Shown: positions 40,279-49,090 of the stretch, in pieces
Numbering within the stretch: position 1 is the stretch's first letter
Layout: each line of letters begins with the position of its first letter
Assembly (NCBI RefSeq): GCF_009617755.1
Contig: NZ_BGZH01000001.1
Location: forward strand, 2,046,001 to 2,110,000
Length of the DNA stretch: 64,000 nt
Direction of reading: 5' to 3'
Origin: Marinobacter salsuginis
Lineage (GTDB): Bacteria > Pseudomonadota > Gammaproteobacteria > Pseudomonadales > Oleiphilaceae
Made by a program: the position numbers and the translations under genes
The notes under the pieces: model-generated
Told to the model about the DNA's origin: nothing
The model's database searches: none
The model's input: the letters and a program-made list of their open reading frames with translations, nothing else

Positions 40279-40815
40279 TTACTGATCGTTAAGGTATTCG
40301 TCCTTCAGGCGGACGTAATTGGCGGCGGTGTATTTGAAGAACCCCCGCTCCTTCTCGGTCAGCGCCCGGGCTTTTTTGCAGGGGGATCCCACGTAAAGGT
40401 GCCCGGATTTCAGGGTCTTGCCCGGCGGCACCAGGCAGCCCGCTGCAACAATCACCTCGTCCTCCACCACGGCGCCATCCATAATGATGCAACCCATGCC
40501 TACCAGAACCCGGCTGCCAATGGTGCAGCCATGCAGCAGCGCCTTATGGCCCACCGTCACATCGTCGCCCAGGGTGAGCGGATAACCACCGGGATTGTAG
40601 TCACTGGCGTGGGTAATATGCAGAACCGACCCATCCTGGATGCTGCACCGGTGCCCAATGCGGATCTTGTGCATATCGCCACGCACCACGGTCATCGGCC
40701 AGATAGAAACATCATCCCCGGTTTCGACATCGCCAATCACCACGGCACTTGGATCTACCCATGCCCGTTCCCCAAAATGTGGCGTGATACCCTTGTGTGA
40801 ACGTATATTCGTCAT
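40279..40815 (-). CDS. Gamma carbonic anhydrase-family protein (YrdA-like)
   Basis: 178 residues. A left-handed beta-helix of hexapeptide repeats (VVIGDVETGDDVSIWPMTVV, LGDDVTVGHKALLHGC, VLVGMGCIIMDGAVVED) carries the metal-site histidines in HITHASDY, VGHKALLHG. Short family members like this may or may not be active as carbonic anhydrase. It is divergent from prlC across a 225-base region that contains a long hairpin; the same gene pair order occurs in Pseudomonas. Confidence 0.9.
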   Translation of the reverse strand: MTNIRSHKGITPHFGERAWVDPSAVVIGDVETGDDVSIWPMTVVRGDMHKIRIGHRCSIQDGSVLHITHASDYNPGGYPLTLGDDVTVGHKALLHGCTIGSRVLVGMGCIIMDGAVVEDEVIVAAGCLVPPGKTLKSGHLYVGSPCKKARALTEKERGFFKYTAANYVRLKDEYLNDQ

Positions 40816-40866
40816 TACATACTACCTGCAAGATTGTTTTTACAAGCGTTAACCCGGAGGCCCGGG

Positions 40867-40980
40867 GCACTTGTGGGAGAGGTTCTTCCAAAACTGTCTG
40901 TCGCCATGGATGGCGACAGTCAAGCGCCACATGGATGTGCCGCCAGGAGCGCGTTTTGGAAGAACCTCTCCCACAAGTGC
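40867..40980. repeat. Long perfect hairpin element A (28-bp stem) upstream of prlC
   Basis: A 28-base left arm (40867-40894) is perfectly complementary to the right arm (40953-40980). The 58-base loop holds two further self-complementary units centred on ATGGAT: CTGTCGCC/GGCGACAG and CACAT/ATGTG. This gives a three-stem, cloverleaf-like shape. It lies between divergent promoters, 60 bases before prlC. It shares its plan with the element at 62540. Confidence 0.9.
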
Positions 40981-41040
40981 CTGCCCCGCAGATTTGATAA
41001 ACCAAACTACCCAAGATTCGACTAGCTGAGAAGGGGACCT

Positions 41041-43086
41041 ATGAATAACCCGTTACTGACTGACGACCTGTTGCCGAAGTTCGACCATGTTCGCACCGAG
41101 CACATGGAAACGGCAATCGACCAGATTCTCAGTGAAAACCGGATGAAAATCAGCCAGCTTGCCGAGCAGGAAGATCCCACCTGGGAGACCCTCGCACAGC
41201 CCATGCAAGCGCTGGACGACAAACTGAGCAATGCCTGGGCCGTGATTTCCCACCTCAACGGTGTGATGAACAACGACGAGCTGCGCAAGGTTTACAAGAA
41301 CTGCCTCGAAAAGCTCACCGAATACAGCACCGAGGTGAGCCAGAACGCGACCCTCTGCAACGCATGGAAGAAGCTTGCCGAACGGGACGATTTCAAGGAT
41401 CTGAACGAAGCCCAGCGTAAGGCCGTGGAAAACACCCTGCGGGATTTCCACCTCGGCGGCGTCGACCTGCCGGAAGACAAGAAAAAGCAGTATGCCGACT
41501 TGTCCCGGGAGCTGTCCGAGCTGTCCAACAAGTTCAGCGACAACGTGCTGGATGCCACCCAGCACTGGTACAAGCAGATCACTGACGTGGATGAACTGGC
41601 TGGCGTTCCCGAGACAGCCATTGAAAGCGCCAAGCAGACCGCCCGCCAGAAAGAGCTGGATGGCTATGTGATCACCCTGGATTTCCCCAGCTTTTACCCC
41701 GTGATGACCTACTGCGACAACCGGGAACTGCGCCGAGAAGTCTACGAGGCCTTTGTAACCCGTGCCTCTGACCAGGGCCCGGATGCCGGCCAGTGGGACA
41801 ACACCCCGGTGATGGCGGAAATCCTCAAGCGCCGCCACGCCCAGGCCAAACTGCTCGGCTTCGACAACTACGCCGAGCGCTCCCTGGCCACCAAGATGGC
41901 CCGCAGCAGCGATGAGGTGCTGGGCTTCCTGAACCAGCTGGCGGCCAAGTCCAAACCCCAGGCCGAGAAAGAGTTTGCCGAGCTCAAAGCGTTTGCCAAG
42001 GACGAGTACGGCGTGGAAGACCTGCAGGCGTGGGATATCGGCTACTACAGCGAAAAGCTCCGCCAGAAGCGCTACGACATCTCCCCGGAAACCCTGCGCC
42101 CCTGGTTCCCGGTGAACAAAGTGGTGCCCGGCCTGTTCCGGGTGGCAGAGAAGCTCTTCGACGTACAGATCGAAACGAAACCGGAAGTAGAAACCTGGCA
42201 CGAGGACGCGACGGCCTACTGCATCAGTCGCGACGGCGAGCCCCTGGCCTGGTTCTATCTCGACCTCTATGCCCGTCAGGGCAAACGTGGCGGCGCCTGG
42301 ATGGCAGACTGCCGGGTGCGCTGGCGCAACCTCCGTGGCCAGCTCCAGCTGCCGGTAGCCTTCCTGACCTGTAACTTCACCCCGCCGGTGAACGGCAAGC
42401 CGTCGCTGCTGACCCACGACGAAGTCACCACCCTGTTCCACGAATTCGGCCATGGCCTGCACCACATGCTGACCCAGGTGGATGTGCTGGATGTCTCCGG
42501 CATCAACGGCGTGGCCTGGGATGCCGTCGAGCTGCCCAGCCAGTTCCTGGAAAACTGGTGTTGGAACCCGGAATCCCTAGCCCTGATCGCCTCGCACCAC
42601 GAAACCGGCGAACCGCTGCCAGAAGACCTGCTTCAGAAACTGCTGGCGGCCAAGAACTTCCAGTCTGGCATGGGCATGGTGCGCCAGCTTGAATTCTCCC
42701 TGTTCGACTTCCGACTACACGCGGAATTCACGGACGAGGCGCCGACCAACCCGCTGGACATGCACCGGAAGGTGCGCAGCGAGATCGCCGTGGTGGAAGC
42801 ACCGGAATTCAACCGCTTCCCGAACGCCTTCTCGCACATCTTTGCCGGCGGCTATGCGGCGGGTTACTACAGCTACAAGTGGGCGGAAGTGCTGGCGGCC
42901 GATGCCTTCTCCCTGTTCGAGGAAAAAGGCATCTTCGACCCCGAAACCGGCAAGGCCTTCCTCCACAACATCCTGGAGAAAGGTGGCTCACAGGAGCCCA
43001 TGGAACTGTTCAAGGCCTTCCGGGGTCGAGAACCACAAGTGGATGCGCTGCTGAAACAAACCGGCATCACGGACGAAGCTGCCTGA
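41041..43086 (+). CDS. prlC: Oligopeptidase A
   Basis: 681 residues, M3 metallopeptidase family, normal length. The zinc site HEFGH is at 467-471 in TLFHEFGHGLHHML, with the third ligand region WDAVELPSQFLENW downstream. Most of the N-terminal part is helical. It degrades signal peptides and short peptides in the cytoplasm. The ATG is preceded by GGGA. A small zinc-ribbon gene follows after 56 bases, the same order as in Pseudomonas. Confidence 0.96.
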   Translation: MNNPLLTDDLLPKFDHVRTEHMETAIDQILSENRMKISQLAEQEDPTWETLAQPMQALDDKLSNAWAVISHLNGVMNNDELRKVYKNCLEKLTEYSTEVSQNATLCNAWKKLAERDDFKDLNEAQRKAVENTLRDFHLGGVDLPEDKKKQYADLSRELSELSNKFSDNVLDATQHWYKQITDVDELAGVPETAIESAKQTARQKELDGYVITLDFPSFYPVMTYCDNRELRREVYEAFVTRASDQGPDAGQWDNTPVMAEILKRRHAQAKLLGFDNYAERSLATKMARSSDEVLGFLNQLAAKSKPQAEKEFAELKAFAKDEYGVEDLQAWDIGYYSEKLRQKRYDISPETLRPWFPVNKVVPGLFRVAEKLFDVQIETKPEVETWHEDATAYCISRDGEPLAWFYLDLYARQGKRGGAWMADCRVRWRNLRGQLQLPVAFLTCNFTPPVNGKPSLLTHDEVTTLFHEFGHGLHHMLTQVDVLDVSGINGVAWDAVELPSQFLENWCWNPESLALIASHHETGEPLPEDLLQKLLAAKNFQSGMGMVRQLEFSLFDFRLHAEFTDEAPTNPLDMHRKVRSEIAVVEAPEFNRFPNAFSHIFAGGYAAGYYSYKWAEVLAADAFSLFEEKGIFDPETGKAFLHNILEKGGSQEPMELFKAFRGREPQVDALLKQTGITDEAA

Positions 43087-43142
43087 CCCAATCTGAGCCG
43101 GCAGTCGTAATGGCTGCCGGATGTTTTATCGGGAGTTTTACT

Positions 43143-43400
43143 ATGGCGAGTCCAAAACGCTTTATCGCCGGCGCCGTTTGTCCCCGCTGCGCGGAGATGG
43201 ACAAGATCATGATGTACACCACCGACGACGATGAGCAGATTCGCGAATGCGTCGCCTGTGGCTTCACGGATGCTATGTCGGACTCCGAGCAACCTGCCAA
43301 TCCGGAACTCGAAACGCGGGTGAACAAGCGCAAGAACGAGGACGATCACACGGTCAAGCAGGTGGTGTTCTTCAAGTCTGCTGCGGAAGATGGAGAGTAG
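43143..43400 (+). CDS. YheV-family putative zinc-ribbon protein
   Basis: 85 residues from the ATG at 43143 with GGGAG upstream. Two Cys pairs (AVCPRCAEMD and RECVACGFTD) form a four-cysteine zinc ribbon in the first 45 residues; the charged C-terminus ends VKQVVFFKSA. Longer in-frame ORFs reaching into prlC are shadows. The family is small, conserved and of unknown function. It is probably co-transcribed with prlC. Confidence 0.85.
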   Translation: MASPKRFIAGAVCPRCAEMDKIMMYTTDDDEQIRECVACGFTDAMSDSEQPANPELETRVNKRKNEDDHTVKQVVFFKSAAEDGE

Positions 43401-43432
43401 GCCGGCTTTTGCAGCCTGATTGGTGAGAGTCT

Positions 43433-43525
43433 GAGAGGCCATGGGGGTGCTTTTCTTATGGGGAAAAGCAACTCGCTTCGCTCAGACATCTTTTCCCCGC
43501 CAGAAAAGCACACCCACACCCTCTC
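43433..43525. repeat. Hairpin element B
   Basis: Stem steps: GAGAGG/CCTCTC, then GTGCTTTTC/GAAAAGCAC, a 4-base internal loop, and GGGGAAAAG/CTTTTCCCC. The 21-base terminal loop starts CAACTCGCTTCGCTC. The same loop occurs, inverted, in element C. Confidence 0.8.
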
Positions 43526-43590
43526 TTTCTGACTCAAATGATATTTCTTTAGGACAAGGTCTTTTCAGCGATATCCGTGAGTTCTTATGT

Positions 43591-43678
43591 GAGGGGGCCG
43601 GATTATTTTTCCCGCCGGAAATTGATGTCTGAGCGCAGCGAGTTGCCATTTCCAAGGGAAAAATAATCCGGCCCCCTC
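43591..43678. repeat. Hairpin element C (23-bp perfect stem)
   Basis: The left arm 43591-43613 pairs perfectly with 43656-43678, then an asymmetric internal loop and GGAAA/TTTCC. The loop, read on the reverse strand, is nearly identical to that of element B (GCAACTCGCTGCGCTC...). The arms are unrelated in sequence to those of B. Confidence 0.85.
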
Positions 43679-43720
43679 GCAACTCCCCTCAACACGAAGG
43701 CTACAAAGCCACCTCCGAAC

Positions 43721-45043
43721 TCAAAGAACCATAGCCGCCAACCACCCAAAGCCAAGCAATGGCAGGTTGTAGTGCAGGAACGTCGGCACCACGGTATCCC
43801 AGATGTGGTTGTGCTGGCCGTCGGCGTTCAGGCCGGCGGTGGGGCCGAGGGTGGAGTCGGAGGCCGGGGAGCCGGCATCACCCAGGGCGCCGGCGGTGCC
43901 GACCAGGGCCACGATGGCCAGGGGACTGAACCCCAGCTGCAGGGCCAGGGGCACATACAGGGCCGCGATGATGGGGATGGTGGAGAAGGACGAGCCGATA
44001 CCCATGGTGATCAGCAGACCTACCACCAGCATCAGCAGTGCGGCCATCGCCTTGTTCTCACCAATTACACCCACGGAGCTGTCCACCAGGCTGGCGATTT
44101 CTCCGGTTTCCCGCATCACCTCGGCAAAACCAGACGCGGCGATCATGATGAAGCCGATCATGGCCAGCATTTTCATGCCCTCGGTGAACAGGTCATCGGC
44201 CTCTTTCCAGCGCACCACCCCGGACAGGTTGAACAGCACGAATCCGGCCAGGGCGCCGAGGATCATTGAGCCCAGCCAGAGCTGTACCACGAACGCGGTA
44301 ACGATGGCCGCCAGGGCCATAATCAGGGTGCGCGGGCTGTAGCTGGTGTCCACCCGTTCAGCTTGGGTAATCGTTTCCAGGTTATAGGAGCGGCCGCCGC
44401 GATAGCTGAAAAAGACGGCAATCAGCAAACCGAAGAGCATGCCCAGTGCCGGCAGCGCCATGGCTTTCATGACGCTCAGGCCGGAGGCGTCGACACCGTT
44501 GGCGTTGATCTTGGCGATCAGGATTTCGTTCAGGTAGATGCCGCCAAAGCCGACGGGCAGGAACATGTAGGGGGTGATCAGGCCGAAGGTCAGCACGCAG
44601 GCCACCAGGCGGCGGTCCATGTTCAGTTTGGCCATCACGTACAGCAGTGGCGGAACCACCAGCGGGATGAAGGCGATGTGAATCGGCAGGATGTTCTGGG
44701 ACGAGATGGCAATGGCCAGCAGCAGGCCGATGATCAGAAAGCGCATGCCATTCACGGCGGCGCCTTCTTCCTGCCGTCCGACCAGTGCCAGGGCCCTGTC
44801 GGCCAGGGCGTGGGCCAGGCCGGATTTGCCGATGGCAACGGCAAAGGCACCGAGAGTCGCGTAGGACAGAGCCACGGTGGCACCGCCGCCCAGGCCATTA
44901 TTGAAGGCTTCGATGGTGGCTTCCAGGGACATTCCGGCAATCAGGCCGCCGGATACGGCGCCGATGATCAGGGCAACAACAACGTGAATGCGGCACAAAC
45001 TCAGGACGAGCATGATGGCAACCGCAGCTACAACGGCATTCAT
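43721..45043 (-). CDS. Na+/H+ antiporter (NhaC-superfamily, YuiF-like) transporter
   Basis: 440 residues with about eleven hydrophobic segments. The N-terminus ([20 protein letters not shown]) and the block [19 protein letters not shown] match the Na_H_antiport_2 type, and the C-terminal half ([18 protein letters not shown]) matches the NhaC-type core. Substrate is uncertain: relatives include putative amino acid carriers as well as sodium/proton exchangers. CGGAG precedes the ATG. It is convergent with the prlC operon across the hairpin region. Confidence 0.85.
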   Translation of the reverse strand: MNAVVAAVAIMLVLSLCRIHVVVALIIGAVSGGLIAGMSLEATIEAFNNGLGGGATVALSYATLGAFAVAIGKSGLAHALADRALALVGRQEEGAAVNGMRFLIIGLLLAIAISSQNILPIHIAFIPLVVPPLLYVMAKLNMDRRLVACVLTFGLITPYMFLPVGFGGIYLNEILIAKINANGVDASGLSVMKAMALPALGMLFGLLIAVFFSYRGGRSYNLETITQAERVDTSYSPRTLIMALAAIVTAFVVQLWLGSMILGALAGFVLFNLSGVVRWKEADDLFTEGMKMLAMIGFIMIAASGFAEVMRETGEIASLVDSSVGVIGENKAMAALLMLVVGLLITMGIGSSFSTIPIIAALYVPLALQLGFSPLAIVALVGTAGALGDAGSPASDSTLGPTAGLNADGQHNHIWDTVVPTFLHYNLPLLGFGWLAAMVL

Positions 45044-45075
45044 GGCAAAACTCCGGGTAGGAATTAATGGTTATC

Positions 45076-45096
45076 CCGGCCCCTTCTGGGGGCCGG
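45076..45096. terminator. Hairpin between DUF1653 gene and transporter gene
   Basis: A perfect 8-bp stem (CCGGCCCC / GGGGCCGG) with a TTCTG loop lies 64 bases past the DUF1653 stop. There is no T-run on the reverse strand; it could limit read-through into the transporter gene. Confidence 0.4.
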
Positions 45097-45159
45097 CATC
45101 ATGAAAAGCGCGGTAATGTGCAGGAAATGATCGCGGTAGTCAAAACGGTTGTGTAACCG

Positions 45160-45390
45160 TCAGGCTTCGTCGAGGCGGGCAAATCGGGGTACCTGCTCGC
45201 CGGCTACTTCCACGGTTTCGCGGAACATGGTCAGTGGGCGCACCCAGAGGCTGTAATCGCCGTACAGACAGCGATACACCACCATCTGCTCTTCGGTTTC
45301 ACTGTGTCGGGCAACGCCAAGGACTTCATAATCCTTGCCCTTGTAATGTCGGTATTTCCCCGGACGTATCTCGTTCTTGCGTTCGGTCAT
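45160..45390 (-). CDS. DUF1653 domain protein
   Basis: 76 residues from the ATG at 45390, which has TGAGG 6 bases upstream; an ATG 12 bases earlier lacks one. The whole protein is a DUF1653 domain: PGKYRHYKGKDYEVLGVARH, VVYRCLYGDYSLWVRPLTMF. The family is small, beta-rich and of unknown function. It is upstream of the transporter on the same strand but separated by a hairpin. Confidence 0.88.
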   Translation of the reverse strand: MTERKNEIRPGKYRHYKGKDYEVLGVARHSETEEQMVVYRCLYGDYSLWVRPLTMFRETVEVAGEQVPRFARLDEA

Positions 45391-45548
45391 TATCGGCCTC
45401 AATGGATTCGGGCTATGCTGGCCCTGTCGTTACGGAGGACGTAGCATTCGCAACCGTCTAGACTGGAAAAAATTGCAGGGATGCGTACGACTCAGTCAGG
45501 GCCTGAAAGTGTAGAACACCAGGACGGACCCGGAAACCGGAAACAGCT

Positions 45549-47345
45549 ATGGTGCGGCAGTTATACTGCGTCTTTCTGATTATATTCTCGCTGGCATGTC
45601 TGGCCAGCGTGCCTGTTCAGGCCGCTCCCGTTGCATTCGACTGGCTGGAAGCGCCCGCTGATGAATTGGCACTGGAAGACGTTCGCGCCCTGCCGCCCGA
45701 GGACTGGCAGAGATCCGGTTCCAGCGAGGTGTTCAATCGTGGTTTCAGTGATGGCAGTTTCTGGCTGAGGGTCGAGATTCCGCCGGAGCCAGCAAACCGG
45801 GTAATGGAGATCGGATATCCGTTGCTGGATGAAGTGTCAGTGCACTGGGTGCTCAATGACGAGCTGGTCCAGACCCATCACACCGGCGATACACTGCCGT
45901 TCAGCAGCCGTCCGATCCACCATCGCAACTTTGTCTTCCTGGTGCCGTCGAACACCGAGCCGGTCATCGCCTTCGTGAGGGTAAAAACTCTGGGATCGGT
46001 GCAGATCCCTATGGAGGTGATTCCGTCGGCTGAATTTCTTGCCAATGAGCAGTTGTCTTATGGCTGGCAGACGATGTTTCTGGGCATCATCGTTGCCATG
46101 GCGCTCTATAATCTGTTCCTGTTTCTTATTGTGCGCCATTCCACTTACCTCTGGTACGTGCTGACCGTTGTATTTAGCGGGCTGGTTCAGCTGAATTTCA
46201 ATGGCCTGCTGTTTCAGTGGCTGTGGCCAGATGCTCCCGGTATCAACCGATACTTTACTATTCCGGTTATCTGTTTCGCCCTCTTCTCAGCCATTATCTT
46301 CGCGATTCGTTTCCTCAACATCCGGTCCTACAGCCTGAGAAGCTACCGGTTTTTGCAGTGCGTTCTGATTGCAATTAGTGCCTGCTTCGTTTTTGGCCTG
46401 TTCGGCAGTTACCAGACCGGTATTGTGCTGGTGAGCGGGATTGCGGCTGTGTTTACCCCGGCGGCCTGGCTTATCGGTTTCCTGGTCTGGCGCAAGGGTC
46501 AGTTGTTGGGTGGTTTCTATGTGCTGGCCTGGACACCTCTGTTGATTGGCCACCTGATTCTGGCGGTCAGCAAGCTCGGTATGATGCCGCGCAGTTTCCT
46601 TACCGAGTTCATGCCGCAAATCGGCGTGGCGCTGGAGGTGGTCCTGCTGTCCTTTGCCCTTGCCTACCGCATCAACCTGGAGCGTCGCAAACGCCACGAA
46701 GCTCAGGAACAGGCGCTGGCAATCCAGCAACAGGCAAACCTGACTCTTGAACTGCGGGTTCAGGAGCGTACCGACGAACTGGAACGGGCCAACGAGCAGC
46801 TCAAAGCAATCAGCCTCACCGATGGGCTGACCCATGTGGCCAACCGGCGACGGTTTGATGAAAAACTGCAGGATGAGTGGAAGCGGGCCCAGCGGCACGG
46901 TCATCCGTTGAGCCTGCTCCTGCTGGACATTGATCACTTCAAGCGGGTAAACGATGAGCTGGGCCACCTGGTCGGCGACGATTGCCTGACGGAAGTGGCC
47001 GCCCTGTGTGCCGCCGAGGTCCAGCGATCCGGGGATCTGCTGGCCCGCTACGGCGGTGAGGAATTCAGCATTCTGCTACCGGCCACCCCGGAAGAGGGAG
47101 CGGTTCGGGTTGCCGAGCGAGTGCGTCAGGCGGTGGCCCGTTCGCCAGTGCACTCAGGCGAACGGGTAGCTCCGGTCAACCTTACCATCAGCGTGGGCGT
47201 TGCCTGCCTGGTACCAGATCCGGACACGGAGCCCCAGGAGCTGATCCGTCAGGCCGATGAGGCGCTGTACGCAGCTAAGGAGTCCGGCCGTAACCGGGTC
47301 ATGGTAGCCCGGGACTTCAGGGCCGCGACTGTGCCCGGCACCTGA
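45549..47345 (+). CDS. 7TMR-DISM membrane diguanylate cyclase
   Basis: 598 residues. A signal peptide (to about 25) is followed by a periplasmic 7TMR-DISMED2-type jelly-roll sensor (30-175, NRGFSDGSFWLRVEI), seven membrane helices (about 180-385), a short coiled coil (ALAIQQQANLTLELRVQERTD) and a GGDEF domain. The signature is GGEEF near residue 501, and the inhibitory-site RxxD is not obvious. It should synthesise c-di-GMP in response to a periplasmic ligand, perhaps a carbohydrate. It is monocistronic. Confidence 0.93.
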   Translation: MVRQLYCVFLIIFSLACLASVPVQAAPVAFDWLEAPADELALEDVRALPPEDWQRSGSSEVFNRGFSDGSFWLRVEIPPEPANRVMEIGYPLLDEVSVHWVLNDELVQTHHTGDTLPFSSRPIHHRNFVFLVPSNTEPVIAFVRVKTLGSVQIPMEVIPSAEFLANEQLSYGWQTMFLGIIVAMALYNLFLFLIVRHSTYLWYVLTVVFSGLVQLNFNGLLFQWLWPDAPGINRYFTIPVICFALFSAIIFAIRFLNIRSYSLRSYRFLQCVLIAISACFVFGLFGSYQTGIVLVSGIAAVFTPAAWLIGFLVWRKGQLLGGFYVLAWTPLLIGHLILAVSKLGMMPRSFLTEFMPQIGVALEVVLLSFALAYRINLERRKRHEAQEQALAIQQQANLTLELRVQERTDELERANEQLKAISLTDGLTHVANRRRFDEKLQDEWKRAQRHGHPLSLLLLDIDHFKRVNDELGHLVGDDCLTEVAALCAAEVQRSGDLLARYGGEEFSILLPATPEEGAVRVAERVRQAVARSPVHSGERVAPVNLTISVGVACLVPDPDTEPQELIRQADEALYAAKESGRNRVMVARDFRAATVPGT

Positions 47346-47359
47346 CGTCCCTTGGATAC

Positions 47360-47746
47360 TCAGTTCTTCAGCTTGTACCGGCCCGGCCCAAGGAAGATCA
47401 CTGCCACCGCCGTGAACAGGAAGAAACCCTGTAGTTCCAAGGCCCATCCGCCGCTGCGCCCAAGGCTGAGGAGCTCGTTACCATGGACGAGGATGATGGC
47501 AAACAGCATGTTGAAAATAATCAGCAACGCACCGATCCGGGTCTGATAGCCAAGAATGACCATCAGGGGTGCAATGATTTCGCCCACGTACACACCGTAG
47601 GCCAGGACGGTCGGCAGGCCATGGCTGGCCAGCTCGCCCTCAATGAAGCCGACGCCGTTCAGCAGCTTGGCTATGCCATGGAACAGCATCAGGCCGCCCA
47701 GCGTCAGGCGGACAATCAGTTTTCCCAGATCAGCGTTTTCGAGCAA
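47360..47746 (-). CDS. DoxX family membrane protein
   Basis: 128 residues from a TTG at 47746 with CGGAGA upstream. Four membrane helices are expected: LIVRLTLGGLMLFHGIAKLL, VYVGEIIAPLMVILGY, ALLIIFNMLFAIILVHG and FFLFTAVAVIFLGPGRY. The N-terminal RLTLGGLMLFHG motif is typical of DoxX. Family members occur near redox enzymes, but their activity is poorly defined. It follows the truncated-globin gene by 16 bases and is probably the last gene of that operon. Confidence 0.88.
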   Translation of the reverse strand: MLENADLGKLIVRLTLGGLMLFHGIAKLLNGVGFIEGELASHGLPTVLAYGVYVGEIIAPLMVILGYQTRIGALLIIFNMLFAIILVHGNELLSLGRSGGWALELQGFFLFTAVAVIFLGPGRYKLKN

Positions 47747-47762
47747 GGTAGGGTTCTCCGTT

Positions 47763-48212
47763 CTATAGATTGCGAATGTCAGGGTACAGCGGCAGCAGCC
47801 GTTTGATCAGCCGGTTCTGGGCGCCGGTGGGTATGTCGTTCTGTTCCATGGCCAGTATCAGGTTTTCCGCCAGGGCATTGAACTGGGTGTCGGTGATGGC
47901 CATGTCGGAATGCAGCTCCCGCATCTCCCGACCGGTATAGGTGCAGGGCCCGCCACTGAGCTCGCACAGCTGATCCGTCAGGTTGTGGTGGAACTGGGCG
48001 ACATCCATGCCCTTGAACTGCTGGTTGATGCGATCGTCCTCGACAATCAGATACAGCAGGTCTTCGACCACGTTGGCAATGCCCTCACGTTCACCGAGTT
48101 GCTGATACAGGGATGCATCAGGCTGGCTGTTCATACTCTGGCAGCCCACCAGAACCATTGCCATCCCCAGCATCAGGGGGGCGATCAAGCGCTTGGGGTT
48201 CAGGTTTGTCAT
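47763..48212 (-). CDS. Group 1 truncated hemoglobin, predicted lipoprotein
   Basis: 149 residues from the ATG at 48212, with GGGGAG 9 bases upstream. The signal ends in lipobox LVGC (Cys24), unlike cytoplasmic truncated globins. The globin domain (33-149) begins SLYQQLGEREGIANVV, keeps GGPCTYTGREMRELH with proximal His101, and ends with the ITDTQFNALAENLILAM helix. It should bind heme and react with O2 or NO at the membrane in the periplasm. It begins 2 bases after the DUF3034 stop. Confidence 0.9.
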   Translation of the reverse strand: MTNLNPKRLIAPLMLGMAMVLVGCQSMNSQPDASLYQQLGEREGIANVVEDLLYLIVEDDRINQQFKGMDVAQFHHNLTDQLCELSGGPCTYTGREMRELHSDMAITDTQFNALAENLILAMEQNDIPTGAQNRLIKRLLPLYPDIRNL

Positions 48213-48214
48213 GA

Positions 48215-49090
48215 TCAAAAGCTCCCCTGCAGCGAGAGATACAGACCTTGCTGGTCTTCCAGAGTGGCGACGTCACCCAGGTTGACCAAGGCTCCGGTGA
48301 CCGCCAGGCGCCGGTCCGGCACCCAGGCTACGAACAGGTCCCACCAGTCATCCTCGGTGGCAAAACCCAGATTGTCCGGCTTTTGCCGGTACTCCGCACC
48401 CACCAGCCACTGACGGTTCAGGAACAGTCCTACGCTGCCCTCCATCATCAGTTCGTGGCTGTTATTCCGGTCACCGCCAAAACCCAGAAGGCCGCCCTGG
48501 TTGGCCCTGGTTGCCCGGGCGGTCAGATTAACCAACAGGTTCCTCTCCATCACCGCCGCGAAGAACAGCTTGCTGCCGCTGACAAACACATCGGTGCCAC
48601 TGTCATCCCGGGCGCCGATGGCCGAAGGCACGGTGAAATCACGTTGGCGTTTATACTGAATGCCGGCAGACCATTGGCCCCAGGGAGTGTAAAGGACATC
48701 ACCGGCGAGCCGAACCTTGGCACCGAAAATGTCCTGATTCAGTTCGTCCTGCTCAAGTCCGAAGCCGTCTTTGAGGGTAAACACCAGGCTGTCCAGATCG
48801 AGGGTCTGCCGTGCCACGGTGATTTCCAGACGGTTGTTCCAGTTCAGTCCCGCGCCGGTGACCGAGAGCGAGTAATCGTCCACTTCGGCCCGGCTGAGCG
48901 CCAGCGTGCCGCCCCACTCTTCATCGCTGGCGTAACTTCCCAGAAGGGCCCAGGGGACCAGGCCACCACCGGCACTGCCTTCAATGGTAGTGACACCTCC
49001 GGTCGCCCAGATCCGGCTGCCGATGTCGGCCACCGCGGTCTGGGCTACCAGAAGCGCCAGGGTCAGGGTTATGAAGGGTCTGGCTGTCAT
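48215..49090 (-). CDS. DUF3034 family, predicted outer-membrane protein
   Basis: 291 residues. A signal peptide (MTARPFITLTLALLVAQTAVA) leads into a beta-strand-rich protein with alternating hydrophobic residues and a C-terminal Phe (YLSLQGSF), the pattern of an outer-membrane barrel. The start of the mature part, ATGGVTTIEGSAGGGLVPWALLGSYA, is characteristic of DUF3034. Function is unknown. It overlaps the upstream GGDEF/EAL gene by 4 bases and is 2 bases from the globin gene, so it is firmly within the operon. Confidence 0.85.
   Translation of the reverse strand: MTARPFITLTLALLVAQTAVADIGSRIWATGGVTTIEGSAGGGLVPWALLGSYASDEEWGGTLALSRAEVDDYSLSVTGAGLNWNNRLEITVARQTLDLDSLVFTLKDGFGLEQDELNQDIFGAKVRLAGDVLYTPWGQWSAGIQYKRQRDFTVPSAIGARDDSGTDVFVSGSKLFFAAVMERNLLVNLTARATRANQGGLLGFGGDRNNSHELMMEGSVGLFLNRQWLVGAEYRQKPDNLGFATEDDWWDLFVAWVPDRRLAVTGALVNLGDVATLEDQQGLYLSLQGSF

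Larger units (their letters stand above)
43401..43720. other. Intergenic region with two hairpin elements
   Basis: 320 bases between the convergent YheV-family and transporter genes. It holds hairpin elements B (43433-43525) and C (43591-43678) in opposite orientation, separated by an AT-richer spacer. ORFs across it are artefacts of the repeats. No gene was found. Confidence 0.8.

Noticed and set aside
40712-41025. Short ORFs across hairpin A
   Set aside because: Translations of the palindrome; mirror-image peptides on the two strands show they are structural artefacts.
41053-42465. 470-residue reverse ORF
   Set aside because: Antisense of prlC, whose HEFGH site and full length are clear.
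43441-43682. Short ORFs across hairpins B and C
   Set aside because: They translate the inverted-repeat arms on both strands and have no coding signature.
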